The position numbers were made by a program, and so were the translations under genes. Shown piece by piece: positions 9,131-17,156 of a stretch of DNA of 64,000 bases. The DNA is from Shewanella schlegeliana (lineage in GTDB: Bacteria; Pseudomonadota; Gammaproteobacteria; Enterobacterales; Shewanellaceae). Within the stretch, counting starts at the first letter, position 1. Each line of letters opens with the position of its first letter. The stretch is taken from contig NZ_JAESVD010000009.1 in the NCBI RefSeq assembly GCF_016765635.1, positions 124,001 through 188,000 on the forward strand. The letters are read 5' to 3'. The notes below the pieces were generated by a model. That model worked only from the letters and a program-made list of their open reading frames with translations, did not search any database and was not told where the DNA came from.

Positions 9131-9243
9131 GCAGTTTAAATATCCCGCAATGCTTAGATCTTTACGTTGAATTACACTCCTAAACCGCAATTGACATCAA
9201 ACAGGGTATACTCAGCATAGTAAGAGTAGATAAAAGGGTAAAT

Positions 9244-9927
9244 ATGAGCCGTATATTGTTGGTAGATGATGACTTAGGTCTATCTGAGTTGCTTGCACAA
9301 CTGCTGGAACTTGAAGGTTTCGAGCTAACACTCGCCCATGATGGGCAGGCAGGCCTAGATCTCGCGTTAGAGCAGCAGTTCGACCTTATCCTACTCGATG
9401 TCATGCTGCCCAAACTCAATGGGTTTGAAGTATTACGCGCACTTCGCAGTAAGAAGCAGACGCCGGTATTGATGCTAACGGCTCGCGGCGATGAAATCGA
9501 TCGCGTGGTCGGCTTAGAGATCGGTGCCGATGACTATCTACCTAAGCCATTCAACGACAGAGAACTGGTCGCGCGCATCCGTGCCATTATCCGCCGCACC
9601 CATATTCAGCCTAATGAAACGCAGCAAACCACTCATCATTATGGCGATATAAAGCTGGATCCTGCGCGTCAGGAGGTGCATTGCCAAGATCAACTCATCA
9701 TCCTTACCGGAACCGAGTTCAGCTTACTGTTTGAACTAATTAAAAATACTGGCGAACTGGCAAGCAAAGAGGCGTTAAGCGAAAAAGTACTCGGCAAAAA
9801 GCTGATGCCTTTCGATCGTAGCTTAGATATGCACCTTTCTAATCTGCGTAAGAAGATGCCAGAGCGCGATGACGGCCGCCCACGGGTTAAGACCATTCGC
9901 GGTAAAGGTTACATCTGGTTACCCTAA
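9244..9927 (+). CDS. cpxR: Cpx envelope-stress response regulator
   Basis: A 227-residue OmpR/PhoB-type regulator. The receiver domain (1-115) has acidic pocket VDDD at 8-10, phosphoacceptor Asp52 in LLDVMLP and Lys in YLPKPFN. The winged-helix DNA-binding domain (about 130-227) ends RVKTIRGKGYIWLP. It is identified as CpxR rather than another OmpR paralogue by the CpxP-like neighbour, the perfect CpxR box and the cpxA overlap. Its stop codon overlaps the cpxA start (TAATG), so translation is coupled. Confidence 0.93.
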   Translation: MSRILLVDDDLGLSELLAQLLELEGFELTLAHDGQAGLDLALEQQFDLILLDVMLPKLNGFEVLRALRSKKQTPVLMLTARGDEIDRVVGLEIGADDYLPKPFNDRELVARIRAIIRRTHIQPNETQQTTHHYGDIKLDPARQEVHCQDQLIILTGTEFSLLFELIKNTGELASKEALSEKVLGKKLMPFDRSLDMHLSNLRKKMPERDDGRPRVKTIRGKGYIWLP

Positions 9928-11300
9928 TGAAGCTTAGACAAGCCCCCAATAATATCTTCGTTAAATTACTACTGGGCTTTTGGCTGTGTAGCTCTTTAAT
10001 CATCGCCTTGATTGGTTTGCTGCCTCTGTTGCAACAAAACCATGATCAAGCTGAGCTCCCTCCAGCTCTTGAGCGTATGCTTGCGCGCAGCGCTGAGCGA
10101 ATCGCTAGCAACCCGCAAGTACTCGGCTCAGAAAAACTCAAACATTGGAGTCGCTTCAAAGAGTTTAAGGGGCGTCCTGCACGCATCTATTTAGTCGATG
10201 AGTATGGCAAGATCCTCAATAGCCATAAGCAATCTCGCTCACTGAGACGTTTTATGTTGATGGCCGATGAAGCAGGTCATCCGATTAAGCATCAATTTAG
10301 AGACGAGCTATTATTCGGCCCTTATAACTTCAATGTTGAAGGCAAGCCCTACAGCCTCTACGGCCGCTTGCCCGAGCACCATCCAAGACCTTGGTTTTTC
10401 TTTTTCATCGACAATAAGATCCTTACCTTAAGTATTGCTATTTTGCTATCAGGCTTGCTGTGTGGCTTGTTTGCTTGGCATCTAGGTAAACCTCTGCGTT
10501 CACTGAAACGCAGCGCCGACGCTCTTGCCGACGGTGATTTGAGTAGCCGAGTGGATATGGGGACGGTGAAACGTAACGATGAAATTGGCCAACTGGCGCA
10601 AGCCTTTAATGGTATGGCTGACTCGGTGGAAGATATGGTCAATAGTCAGCAAAGGCTGATCAGTGACATCTCCCATGAACTGCGTACCCCACTGACCAGA
10701 CTAAAACTGTCTTTGGCATTGAGTCGTAAAAAAGGCCAGCAAACGCCAGAGATGGAACGCATTGAATATGAGGCTGACCAGCTAGAGCTGATGATTGCCG
10801 AGCTACTAGAACTGTCACGAGTAAAACTTAACGCCAATGAGACTAAGCGCAATCTAGAACTAGCAGAAACCTTAAGCCAAGTGTTAGACGATGCCGATTT
10901 CGAAGCTCAACAGCAACAAAAACAGCTACATATAGATATCGATGAATCTATCGTGTTACCGCTTTATCCTAGACCCCTATCTAGGGCTGTAGAGAATTTG
11001 CTACGCAACGCGATCCGCTACGCCGATACCCAAGTCTCTATTCGGGCCTTAGCTCAAAGCAACAGCATATTGATAGAGATTATCGATGATGGCCCGGGGA
11101 TCATTGATGAGGCCGACTTAGACGCGATTTTTAAACCTTTTTACCGTCCACAGTCTGCCCGTGAAAGGGAATCCGGTGGCTGGGGCTTAGGCCTAGCGAT
11201 TGCCAAGGCGGCAATTCAAGCCCATCAAGGCAAGATAAAGGCTGAGAACTGTCAGCCTCACGGATTAAAAATAAGTATCAGTCTGCCTTTTTCAAGCTGA
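9927..11300 (+). CDS. cpxA: Cpx envelope-stress sensor kinase
   Basis: A 457-residue inner-membrane histidine kinase. TM1 is near 14-33, a periplasmic sensor domain covers about 34-163, and TM2 is near 165-185. A HAMP domain follows (185-240), then a HisKA motif DISHELRTPLTRLK and an ATPase domain with ENLLRNAIRYAD, DDGPGI and GWGLGLAI. CpxA senses envelope protein misfolding and phosphorylates CpxR. It is coupled to cpxR by a one-base overlap. Only 7 bp separate its stop from the stop of the convergent transposase-like gene, and no terminator is visible there. Confidence 0.94.
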   Translation: MKLRQAPNNIFVKLLLGFWLCSSLIIALIGLLPLLQQNHDQAELPPALERMLARSAERIASNPQVLGSEKLKHWSRFKEFKGRPARIYLVDEYGKILNSHKQSRSLRRFMLMADEAGHPIKHQFRDELLFGPYNFNVEGKPYSLYGRLPEHHPRPWFFFFIDNKILTLSIAILLSGLLCGLFAWHLGKPLRSLKRSADALADGDLSSRVDMGTVKRNDEIGQLAQAFNGMADSVEDMVNSQQRLISDISHELRTPLTRLKLSLALSRKKGQQTPEMERIEYEADQLELMIAELLELSRVKLNANETKRNLELAETLSQVLDDADFEAQQQQKQLHIDIDESIVLPLYPRPLSRAVENLLRNAIRYADTQVSIRALAQSNSILIEIIDDGPGIIDEADLDAIFKPFYRPQSARERESGGWGLGLAIAKAAIQAHQGKIKAENCQPHGLKISISLPFSS

Positions 11301-11307
11301 AACAAGG

Positions 11308-12339
11308 TTAATCATTTGTCGCTTGATGATGACTGATTAAATGGCGACTCAAACGCAATACTTCAGCAGCCGTTTTACCTAAGGTATAACGGCCAGCTAA
11401 AGGTTGCTGCTGATTGTAGTTAGATAGCCAGCGACCAAACTCATCATTCAGCTGTGCCAAAGATGCAACGTTATGGCTTTTTAAATAAGGCTCAAAAAAC
11501 TCATTGTAAGAAAAGGTTTGAAACCTCGCAGCTAAACCATTTACCACTGGACCATTATAGGCACGCATCTGGATATGGTTAATCCTGTTATCAATCAACG
11601 CTAAACTATACTCAGGGCTTTTTCTTTCCGAGAACTCTGTACCTCTATCGGTCAAAATACTGTTAATTTCAATATTGTTGTCATGATACCAAGGCAAAAC
11701 AAACTCTTTCAGAAAGGTAACAACTGCCGCGGAGCTATTATCTTCCATCACAACTGCAATAGTGTATTGGCTATAGCCATCAACAAAACTATGAAGATAT
11801 AACTGACCTAGTGGTGTGATCACGCCTAAATCATAAGTATCCTGCACGCAGATATCTCCAGGATAGAGGCATTCAAAATTTGAGTCATTAGGAGCTAATT
11901 TATAGATCTGCTCTATATGATGCTCATTCGGCTTTAATAACTGATCTTGTTGAAGCTTAGTATGTAAGGCTAATAAGCGATTTTTCTTAGTTTCTAAATT
12001 ATGTCTCAACCAGATTGTGCGTACGCCGCTAGCTGAAATACAACAGCCTCTAGCAGTCAGTAACTCAGCGACTTTAGCTTGGCCATAATTAGGGTAATCT
12101 AACGCAATCTCAATCACCTGCTCTTCAACTTCTTGAGACACTCGATTTTTAATAGCAGGCTTCTTACGAGACAGGTTTTTTAAGCCTCTTTCACCAACGG
12201 CTTCATACTGCTTTTTAAAACGATAATAACTGTCCCTGCTATAGCCCATAATTTCACAAGCTTTACTTATACTGCCGAGCTCTGTTGCGAGCTGAAGTAG
12301 TGCTAACTTGCTACGGATTTCGTTATTTTTTGCGCTCAT
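11308..12339 (-). CDS. IS481-like transposase-type protein lacking the catalytic Glu
   Basis: A 343-residue protein with an N-terminal helix-turn-helix (about 10-45), a second winged-helix stretch (60-115) and an rve/RNase H-fold core. The first two acidic residues are present, Asp167 in VQDTYDLG and Asp231 in LTDRGTEF. The third position of the DDE triad, normally Glu in NGxxER, is Ala271 in NGLAARF. The gene fits tightly between its neighbours: 24 bp after the SLC13 stop and 7 bp from the cpxA stop. That leaves no room for IS ends, and none are seen. It may be a domesticated DNA-binding protein or a decaying transposase. It could be co-transcribed with the SLC13 gene. Confidence 0.75.
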   Translation of the reverse strand: MSAKNNEIRSKLALLQLATELGSISKACEIMGYSRDSYYRFKKQYEAVGERGLKNLSRKKPAIKNRVSQEVEEQVIEIALDYPNYGQAKVAELLTARGCCISASGVRTIWLRHNLETKKNRLLALHTKLQQDQLLKPNEHHIEQIYKLAPNDSNFECLYPGDICVQDTYDLGVITPLGQLYLHSFVDGYSQYTIAVVMEDNSSAAVVTFLKEFVLPWYHDNNIEINSILTDRGTEFSERKSPEYSLALIDNRINHIQMRAYNGPVVNGLAARFQTFSYNEFFEPYLKSHNVASLAQLNDEFGRWLSNYNQQQPLAGRYTLGKTAAEVLRLSRHLISHHQATND

Positions 12340-12363
12340 AGCTTATCTCATTACACCTAAACT

Positions 12364-14052
12364 CTAACCAAACACACCATTAGGGGTATATCCTAACAAC
12401 CTAAACCAAGTTTCACCCATAAAAATACTCACGGCCCAACCTATTACTAGCATTGTAAAACCAAATTTAAAGGTATCACTTAAGCTGTATTGATCAGTTG
12501 AATATAGCAACAGTGCAGGCTTACTATTAAATGGCAACACGTATACGTGCTCTATCAGCAAGGCAACAGGAAGCGCCAAGCTCATAATTGAAAAATCAAA
12601 GCGCTGTGCAATTCCTATAGCTATTGGCACAAACAGCATGGTTCGCATAGTTTTTGACTGAAATACCAATGAGCTAAATAGCATAGCTCCTGTCAGTAAT
12701 ATATAAAACACACCAAAGGGTGTTGTTTCATCCAAACCAAAATACTCTAAGCTAAAGTTTACCGCCAAATTTGGTAGATCAGTTTGTTTAAACCCGGCTC
12801 CTAATGTGTAAGCACCTGCAGAGAACAACAGTAGATGCCAAGGTACATCCACCTGGTTCCAGTTAACCACACCAAGTCTCGGCGCTAAGGCTACAATAGC
12901 CCCAATAAAGGCAATAGCTGTTGCACTAATACCATGGTACTTATCGGTCGCCCAGAATATTAAGATAGTTACAAAAATCACCAGAGACTTTACTTCCCTA
13001 AAAGAAATAGGCCCCATTTTGGCTAATTCCTCTTTTAAACGATCCATGCCGCCATCAATTTGCGGCAGCCGCTCTTCTGGCGCTAGAGGAAAAAAGATTT
13101 TTGTCGCGATCAACCAGCCGATGACAATCATACAAATGACAATCGGTAAGGCCACTATCATCCAATCAGCAAAGAAAAAACTCCCTCCTATTGCCCCCGC
13201 AATTAAACTTGCAGCAAGCAAATTAGCACCAGAACCGGTCACAAATGCACCAGCACAAAGATTGATCTGCAACAGATTTTGCAGCACTAAATTTCGGCCA
13301 AAATTGTTTTTATTGTTACCGCCTCTAGCGCCATAAACCGCCGCGATCACCATGAATATCGGCATCAAAATAGCAGCCTTCGCGGTTGTCGCTGAGATAA
13401 ACGCCGACAGCGCAAGATTAATCACCATAAAGCTATAAAAAATGGGAGTGGCACTGGTACCAAAACGACAAATAAACCAAAGTGCAAAACGCTTAGCTGC
13501 GCCAGATGAGACCAACATAGACGCCAGGATGAAGGATAAAATATTGAGCCACATAATCGGATGACCTAATTGAGCATAAGCCACTTTTTCTGGCAATACT
13601 CCGGTAAGCACCATGGCAATAATTACCATCAAAGAGGTCAGGTAATTAGGAATAGGCTCTGTAATCCATAAGATCACTGCAGTGCAAAAAATGGCAAACA
13701 TCGCCTGCCCATGCCAGCTAAATAGCACCGCCCCGACGTCTTGAAAATGTTCAGCAGCAGTTTTACTTAACGTACTTGGATCAAAGTTAACCAAAAATGA
13801 TGCCGGCTCACTTAGCAGCATATAACTAAATACGGCGAGTGCAATCCAGCTTCCCGCTTTAGCAAGCCACTGCTCAAATACGCTTTTACTTCTTATCGGC
13901 AGAGTTTCCATTCGATACTGATTCATATCGAGTGGATCGGCACTATTTCCCGCTTCCTCGATTGTCTCTACGCCATCATTGACGGAGGCTTTATTCTTTT
14001 TCCCCTCCGACATCTGCAACGATTCGATTGTATTAACATTTCCCTGAGTCAT
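12364..14052 (-). CDS. SLC13/DASS-family sodium-coupled anion transporter with altered SNT motifs
   Basis: An inner-membrane transporter of the Na_sulph_symp/DASS family with about 11-12 hydrophobic segments after a long polar N-terminus. The start used here (MTQGNVNTIE) has AAGGG about 10 nt upstream; an in-frame ATG at 14070 has no ribosome site. Relatives carry di/tricarboxylates, sulfate or, in yeast, phosphate. The two SNT signature motifs that bind substrate carboxylates are changed: SAT at residues 226-228 and SKT at 472-474 (numbering from 14070), the second followed by Arg. The basic residue suggests a different, perhaps more highly charged anion (inference). It is divergent from two CYTH genes, which points to phosphate or polyphosphate. 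Confidence 0.85.
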   Translation of the reverse strand: MTQGNVNTIESLQMSEGKKNKASVNDGVETIEEAGNSADPLDMNQYRMETLPIRSKSVFEQWLAKAGSWIALAVFSYMLLSEPASFLVNFDPSTLSKTAAEHFQDVGAVLFSWHGQAMFAIFCTAVILWITEPIPNYLTSLMVIIAMVLTGVLPEKVAYAQLGHPIMWLNILSFILASMLVSSGAAKRFALWFICRFGTSATPIFYSFMVINLALSAFISATTAKAAILMPIFMVIAAVYGARGGNNKNNFGRNLVLQNLLQINLCAGAFVTGSGANLLAASLIAGAIGGSFFFADWMIVALPIVICMIVIGWLIATKIFFPLAPEERLPQIDGGMDRLKEELAKMGPISFREVKSLVIFVTILIFWATDKYHGISATAIAFIGAIVALAPRLGVVNWNQVDVPWHLLLFSAGAYTLGAGFKQTDLPNLAVNFSLEYFGLDETTPFGVFYILLTGAMLFSSLVFQSKTMRTMLFVPIAIGIAQRFDFSIMSLALPVALLIEHVYVLPFNSKPALLLYSTDQYSLSDTFKFGFTMLVIGWAVSIFMGETWFRLLGYTPNGVFG

Positions 14053-14117
14053 CTTAACAGTGCCCTTCATTAGGTAGTCGTTACATAGACATTACTCGTA
14101 AATGTGTTTACAAAACA

Positions 14118-14131
14118 GGATCCAGATCAAC
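14118..14131 (-). promoter_or_regulatory. FNR/EtrA-like half-palindrome before the SLC13 gene
   Basis: On the minus strand this reads TTGATCTGGATCCT, with a perfect left half of TTGAT-N4-ATCAA and 3 of 5 in the right half. It lies about 65 bp before the SLC13 start. Weak alone, it is noted because similar sites occur before the two other leading genes of this locus. Confidence 0.35.
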
Positions 14132-14286
14132 ATACGAGCAACTTAGTTTTTACCAAAATAAATCACACTAAAAACAAAAGTTAATAAATATAAAGTTAAA
14201 CACCTTACAATCAAGTGCTTACCAGCCACGCATTGACCAACAAAAGCACAAAGTGTAAGATTAGGTTGTGACTTTTTTAACAAAAA

Positions 14287-14300
14287 TTGATCTTGATCGG
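14287..14300 (+). promoter_or_regulatory. FNR/EtrA-like site before the CYTH genes
   Basis: TTGATCTTGATCGG has a perfect left half of TTGAT-N4-ATCAA and 3 of 5 in the right half. It lies about 69 bp before the CYTH-like gene and matches the site at 14118-14131 in 11 of the first 12 bases. It could instead be the site of an unrelated local regulator. Confidence 0.35.
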
Positions 14301-14368
14301 TTTTTTTTATTTTTGAAGTGCGTACTGTAAATGACATACCACCCAAGAAAACTATCGAGGATCGTTTT

Positions 14369-15004
14369 ATGTCAGAACTAAAAATTGGCGAAGTTTCAAA
14401 ACCACGTTTCGAATTCCGAACTTTTGGTCAGGATTTCACTGAAGCTTCAACACGTATGGCACGCCTTTCTGTTCCTGTACCAGAAAAGGTTTGGCATAGG
14501 CAAAGCGATGAAATCTATATCATGTCTCGTACTAATGATCTCAATAACACCAAAATTAGAGATGGCAAAATGGATGTAAAGTCTTACGTTCAAACCGTTG
14601 ATGGTTTAGAGCAGTGGGATCCTAAGTTAAAAGCTGAGTTCCCTATCAGTGCTGCACAGCTTCTAGAAGAGATCTTTCCTGCATTCATGGTTGAGCAACC
14701 AGAACTAAATAAAGAGCAATATAGCTTTGAAGAGTTTCTAGAGCTCATTAATGACCACTCAGATCTACAGGCAGTGAAAATCCACAAAGAACGTTATGGC
14801 TACATGGTGAATAACACTATTTGTGAAGTCGCAAACGTACTCGTTAACGGGGCGCGAATCGTCAGCGTGAATAGTGAGTCAACCGAGCTTGAAGACATTC
14901 AGCGTACTATCAAAGATCTCAAGTTAGAAGGTGTTGAGAACATTAATTACCTGCAAGCAATTAAGCGTGTTATCGGTATGAAAAACTTACCGCTCGCAAA
15001 CTAA
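14369..15004 (+). CDS. Divergent CYTH-like (triphosphate-tunnel) protein
   Basis: A soluble 211-residue protein starting MSELKIGEVSKPRFEFR. The ATG used has GAGG 9 nt upstream; an upstream in-frame ATG has none. It has features of the CYTH/triphosphate tunnel fold: alternating charged strands NTKIRDGKMDVKSYV and GLEQWDPKLKAEFP, then a second half with HKERYGYMVNN and SVNSESTELEDIQ. The canonical ExExK motif is not intact at the N-terminus, so it is a divergent member that may bind rather than hydrolyse polyphosphate (inference). It is followed 15 bp later by a canonical CYTH gene. Confidence 0.6.
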   Translation: MSELKIGEVSKPRFEFRTFGQDFTEASTRMARLSVPVPEKVWHRQSDEIYIMSRTNDLNNTKIRDGKMDVKSYVQTVDGLEQWDPKLKAEFPISAAQLLEEIFPAFMVEQPELNKEQYSFEEFLELINDHSDLQAVKIHKERYGYMVNNTICEVANVLVNGARIVSVNSESTELEDIQRTIKDLKLEGVENINYLQAIKRVIGMKNLPLAN

Positions 15005-15019
15005 ATAAGGGACTGAATC

Positions 15020-15490
15020 ATGGCACAAGAAATCGAACGCAAATACCTAGTCAACAGTGATGAGTTCAAACAGCAAACTTCACGTTCAGTGCGAATTACT
15101 CAAGGCTACTTGAGCAGTGTTCCAGAAAGAACGGTAAGAGTACGCGTCAAAGGAAACAAAGGCTTTTTAACCATTAAAGGTATAGGCAACGAATCGGGAG
15201 CCTCTCGATATGAGTGGGAAAGTGAGATTCCGCTACAAGAAGCTAAAGAGTTACTAGAAATCTGTGAGCCAGGCGTAATTGATAAAACTCGATACCTAGT
15301 CGAGCATGGAAATCACATCTTCGAAGTTGATGAGTTTTACCAGAGCAACCAAGGTCTCACTGTCGCAGAAGTCGAGCTAACAGAAGAAACAGAAACGGTT
15401 AATAAGCCAAGCTGGTTAGGTGAAGAAGTTACCGGGGATCCCCGCTACTATAATTCAATGCTAATGAAGCAGCCTTATACCACTTGGTAA
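15020..15490 (+). CDS. CYTH-domain triphosphatase
   Basis: A 156-residue cytoplasmic protein with the full CYTH signature. EIERK (ExExK) is at residues 4-8. Charged strands follow: RTVRVRVKG, FLTIKG, YEWESEIP, DKTRYLVE, FEVDEF and VAEVELTEE. Length and motif match bacterial triphosphate tunnel metalloenzymes such as the Nitrosomonas europaea enzyme, which cleaves inorganic tripolyphosphate with a divalent metal. A thiamine-triphosphatase or adenylate cyclase IV role is possible but less likely given the phosphate-related neighbours. It has a good ribosome site (AAGGGA) and lies 15 bp after the divergent CYTH-like gene, so the two are probably one operon. Confidence 0.88.
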   Translation: MAQEIERKYLVNSDEFKQQTSRSVRITQGYLSSVPERTVRVRVKGNKGFLTIKGIGNESGASRYEWESEIPLQEAKELLEICEPGVIDKTRYLVEHGNHIFEVDEFYQSNQGLTVAEVELTEETETVNKPSWLGEEVTGDPRYYNSMLMKQPYTTW

Positions 15491-15501
15491 GTGATAATCA
15501 C

Positions 15502-16815
15502 ATGCTGTCGCTATCGATCGTAGACCAATACCACTTAAATATAAAAGTGGAAATCGATGCCCAAATAAAAAGCGCCAAGGTACAAGTTTATTACTTTTAC
15601 CCAGCTCCTTTAAGCGATCATAGCGACATATTTTCTCCCACTTTTTTTTACCAAAACCTACTGCAAAAACAATCACTGGTTCGAGCTAAGCCAATCAGTA
15701 TTGAAACCATTAAAAACGACCTGTTACTCTTGAGGCAATATGCTTATGCCAAGGCGCAAGATAACGCAAAGAAATATGTCACTGCACTATCTAACTTTGT
15801 AATTGGAATCAACCAAATACTCCTCAAATTACAGCCAGAGCAACTCACTGTCGTTGCAGAGCTAATAGAGTCATTTCAAGGTATTCATGACAACGAAAGT
15901 CAGCTAACTCACCATAAATTATATCTACTTGCTAACCACCAATTAATCTATTACTTCAATCAAGCTTTATTAAAGAGTAAATCTCAAAAAACTAAGGCTG
16001 AGCGGGCCTATATCGACCCGTTGCTCACCAAGATTAATCAATATGCTGACACCCACAATTTAAAGCTAACAAGTCGTAGCGATGATGACAGAGAAAAGTT
16101 ACTACGACGCTTACATATGGGGCGACGTATCATTAATACTCCTTATAAAGTGAGGCGAAAGAAGCTCAAAGGTGGAGCGGTTGCTGAGCAGCTTATTTTT
16201 GGATTCGCTGCGGCTTTAGCTATGGCATTTGCCACTGGCGTTGCTTTTGCAACCCAAAAAGCATTTGGCAATTTTTCAACGCCCTTTTTTATCTCTTTAG
16301 TACTTTCATATATTTTTAAAGACCGCATAAAAGAACTAGGGCGTAACTATTTAATGGAAAAGTTTTTCTCCCACTTTTTCCAACATCATTATCGCTTTCA
16401 TGCCAATGATGGCACTCGACTTATTGATATCAAAGAAACCTATTACCGACAACAACAGCAACAGTTGAGTAAATCGATTATCGCGATTCTCAAGCGTGTT
16501 AACCATTCGGAAAGAGATCGACTGGATGTCGCTTTTGTTCATCAGCGAAGCTACTTCTCCCAAGCAACAAATAACAAACATAAAAAGTTTTTAGATGAAC
16601 TGACAATCAACCTAAGCAAATCCTTACGACTCCTACCTAAGGTTATTAGCCCGCACTGGTATGAAAGTGAGTCTCAAATCAAGCAAACTAAAGTCCATAA
16701 AGTACACACCATACATCTGGTGATAGTGCTACAGCATAACGGTGAAACACACCACTACCACTATAAACTTTACGTTAGCCGAAAAGGAATGCACAGAATC
16801 GAAAATAAAACTTAA
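15502..16815 (+). CDS. Unknown membrane protein of the CYTH locus
   Basis: A protein of about 437 residues that I do not recognise. An in-frame TTG at 15484 would overlap the CYTH stop by 7 bp; the first ATG is at 15502, and neither has a strong ribosome site. Residues about 60-220 look helical and charged. Two hydrophobic segments follow near 235-258 (AAALAMAFATGVAF) and 265-282 (FFISLVLSYIF). A basic region and a mixed C-terminal domain rich in His and Lys follow, ending about 437. It lacks the CHAD histidine pattern often seen with CYTH proteins. Its position in the operon suggests a partner in polyphosphate handling (inference). Confidence 0.7.
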   Translation: MLSLSIVDQYHLNIKVEIDAQIKSAKVQVYYFYPAPLSDHSDIFSPTFFYQNLLQKQSLVRAKPISIETIKNDLLLLRQYAYAKAQDNAKKYVTALSNFVIGINQILLKLQPEQLTVVAELIESFQGIHDNESQLTHHKLYLLANHQLIYYFNQALLKSKSQKTKAERAYIDPLLTKINQYADTHNLKLTSRSDDDREKLLRRLHMGRRIINTPYKVRRKKLKGGAVAEQLIFGFAAALAMAFATGVAFATQKAFGNFSTPFFISLVLSYIFKDRIKELGRNYLMEKFFSHFFQHHYRFHANDGTRLIDIKETYYRQQQQQLSKSIIAILKRVNHSERDRLDVAFVHQRSYFSQATNNKHKKFLDELTINLSKSLRLLPKVISPHWYESESQIKQTKVHKVHTIHLVIVLQHNGETHHYHYKLYVSRKGMHRIENKT

Positions 16816-16841
16816 AACCAATTACTTATCAAAATAAAAAG

Positions 16842-16976
16842 GTGAAAAGCAAGTGTATAACCAATGATGTAGCGCTCACTGCAGCATTAAGCTATGACCA
16901 GATAAAAACATATCAATCCAGACTAGATACAGCACTTTCTCTACTCTTAGAAAAATACAACATAAAGCCAACATAG
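16842..16976 (+). CDS. Possible 44-residue small protein
   Basis: A GTG-initiated frame of 45 codons in the 340-bp gap before the porin. It reads MKSKCITNDVALTAALSYDQ and continues as an amphipathic helix-like stretch ending NIKPT. The ribosome site is weak (AAAAAG immediately upstream). It has no known motif and may be chance. The rest of the gap (16977-17156) is AT-rich promoter-like sequence with one FNR-like site. Confidence 0.25.
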   Translation: MKSKCITNDVALTAALSYDQIKTYQSRLDTALSLLLEKYNIKPT

Positions 16977-17044
16977 CCACACACAACCACCAACACCTAA
17001 AAAACAACAAATCCAAACAAGCTGTACGATTTAGTTGCAATTAG

Positions 17045-17058
17045 TTGACATTGATCAT
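17045..17058 (+). promoter_or_regulatory. FNR/EtrA-like site before the phosphate porin
   Basis: TTGACATTGATCAT matches TTGAT-N4-ATCAA in 4 of 5 bases of each half. It lies 99 bp before the porin ATG and resembles the two sites in the SLC13/CYTH divergent gap. A short direct repeat of TTAGTTG with 10-bp period overlaps it on the left (17031-17047). Confidence 0.35.
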
Positions 17059-17156
17059 GTTTTTATTCACACACAAAGCATATTCTTAACACATCAAGTT
17101 TTAACAATGTTGAACACCAAGCGAATACAATAAGAAGTTACAGAAGGAAGAGTATT

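Noticed and set aside
11308..12339. Intact IS481 insertion sequence
   Set aside because: No terminal inverted repeats, no room for them, and the catalytic Glu is missing, so it is listed as a transposase-like gene only.
14318..14337. PhoB box before the CYTH genes
   Set aside because: One half-site-like TGTCAT on the minus strand is present but the second half does not fit the 11-bp period.
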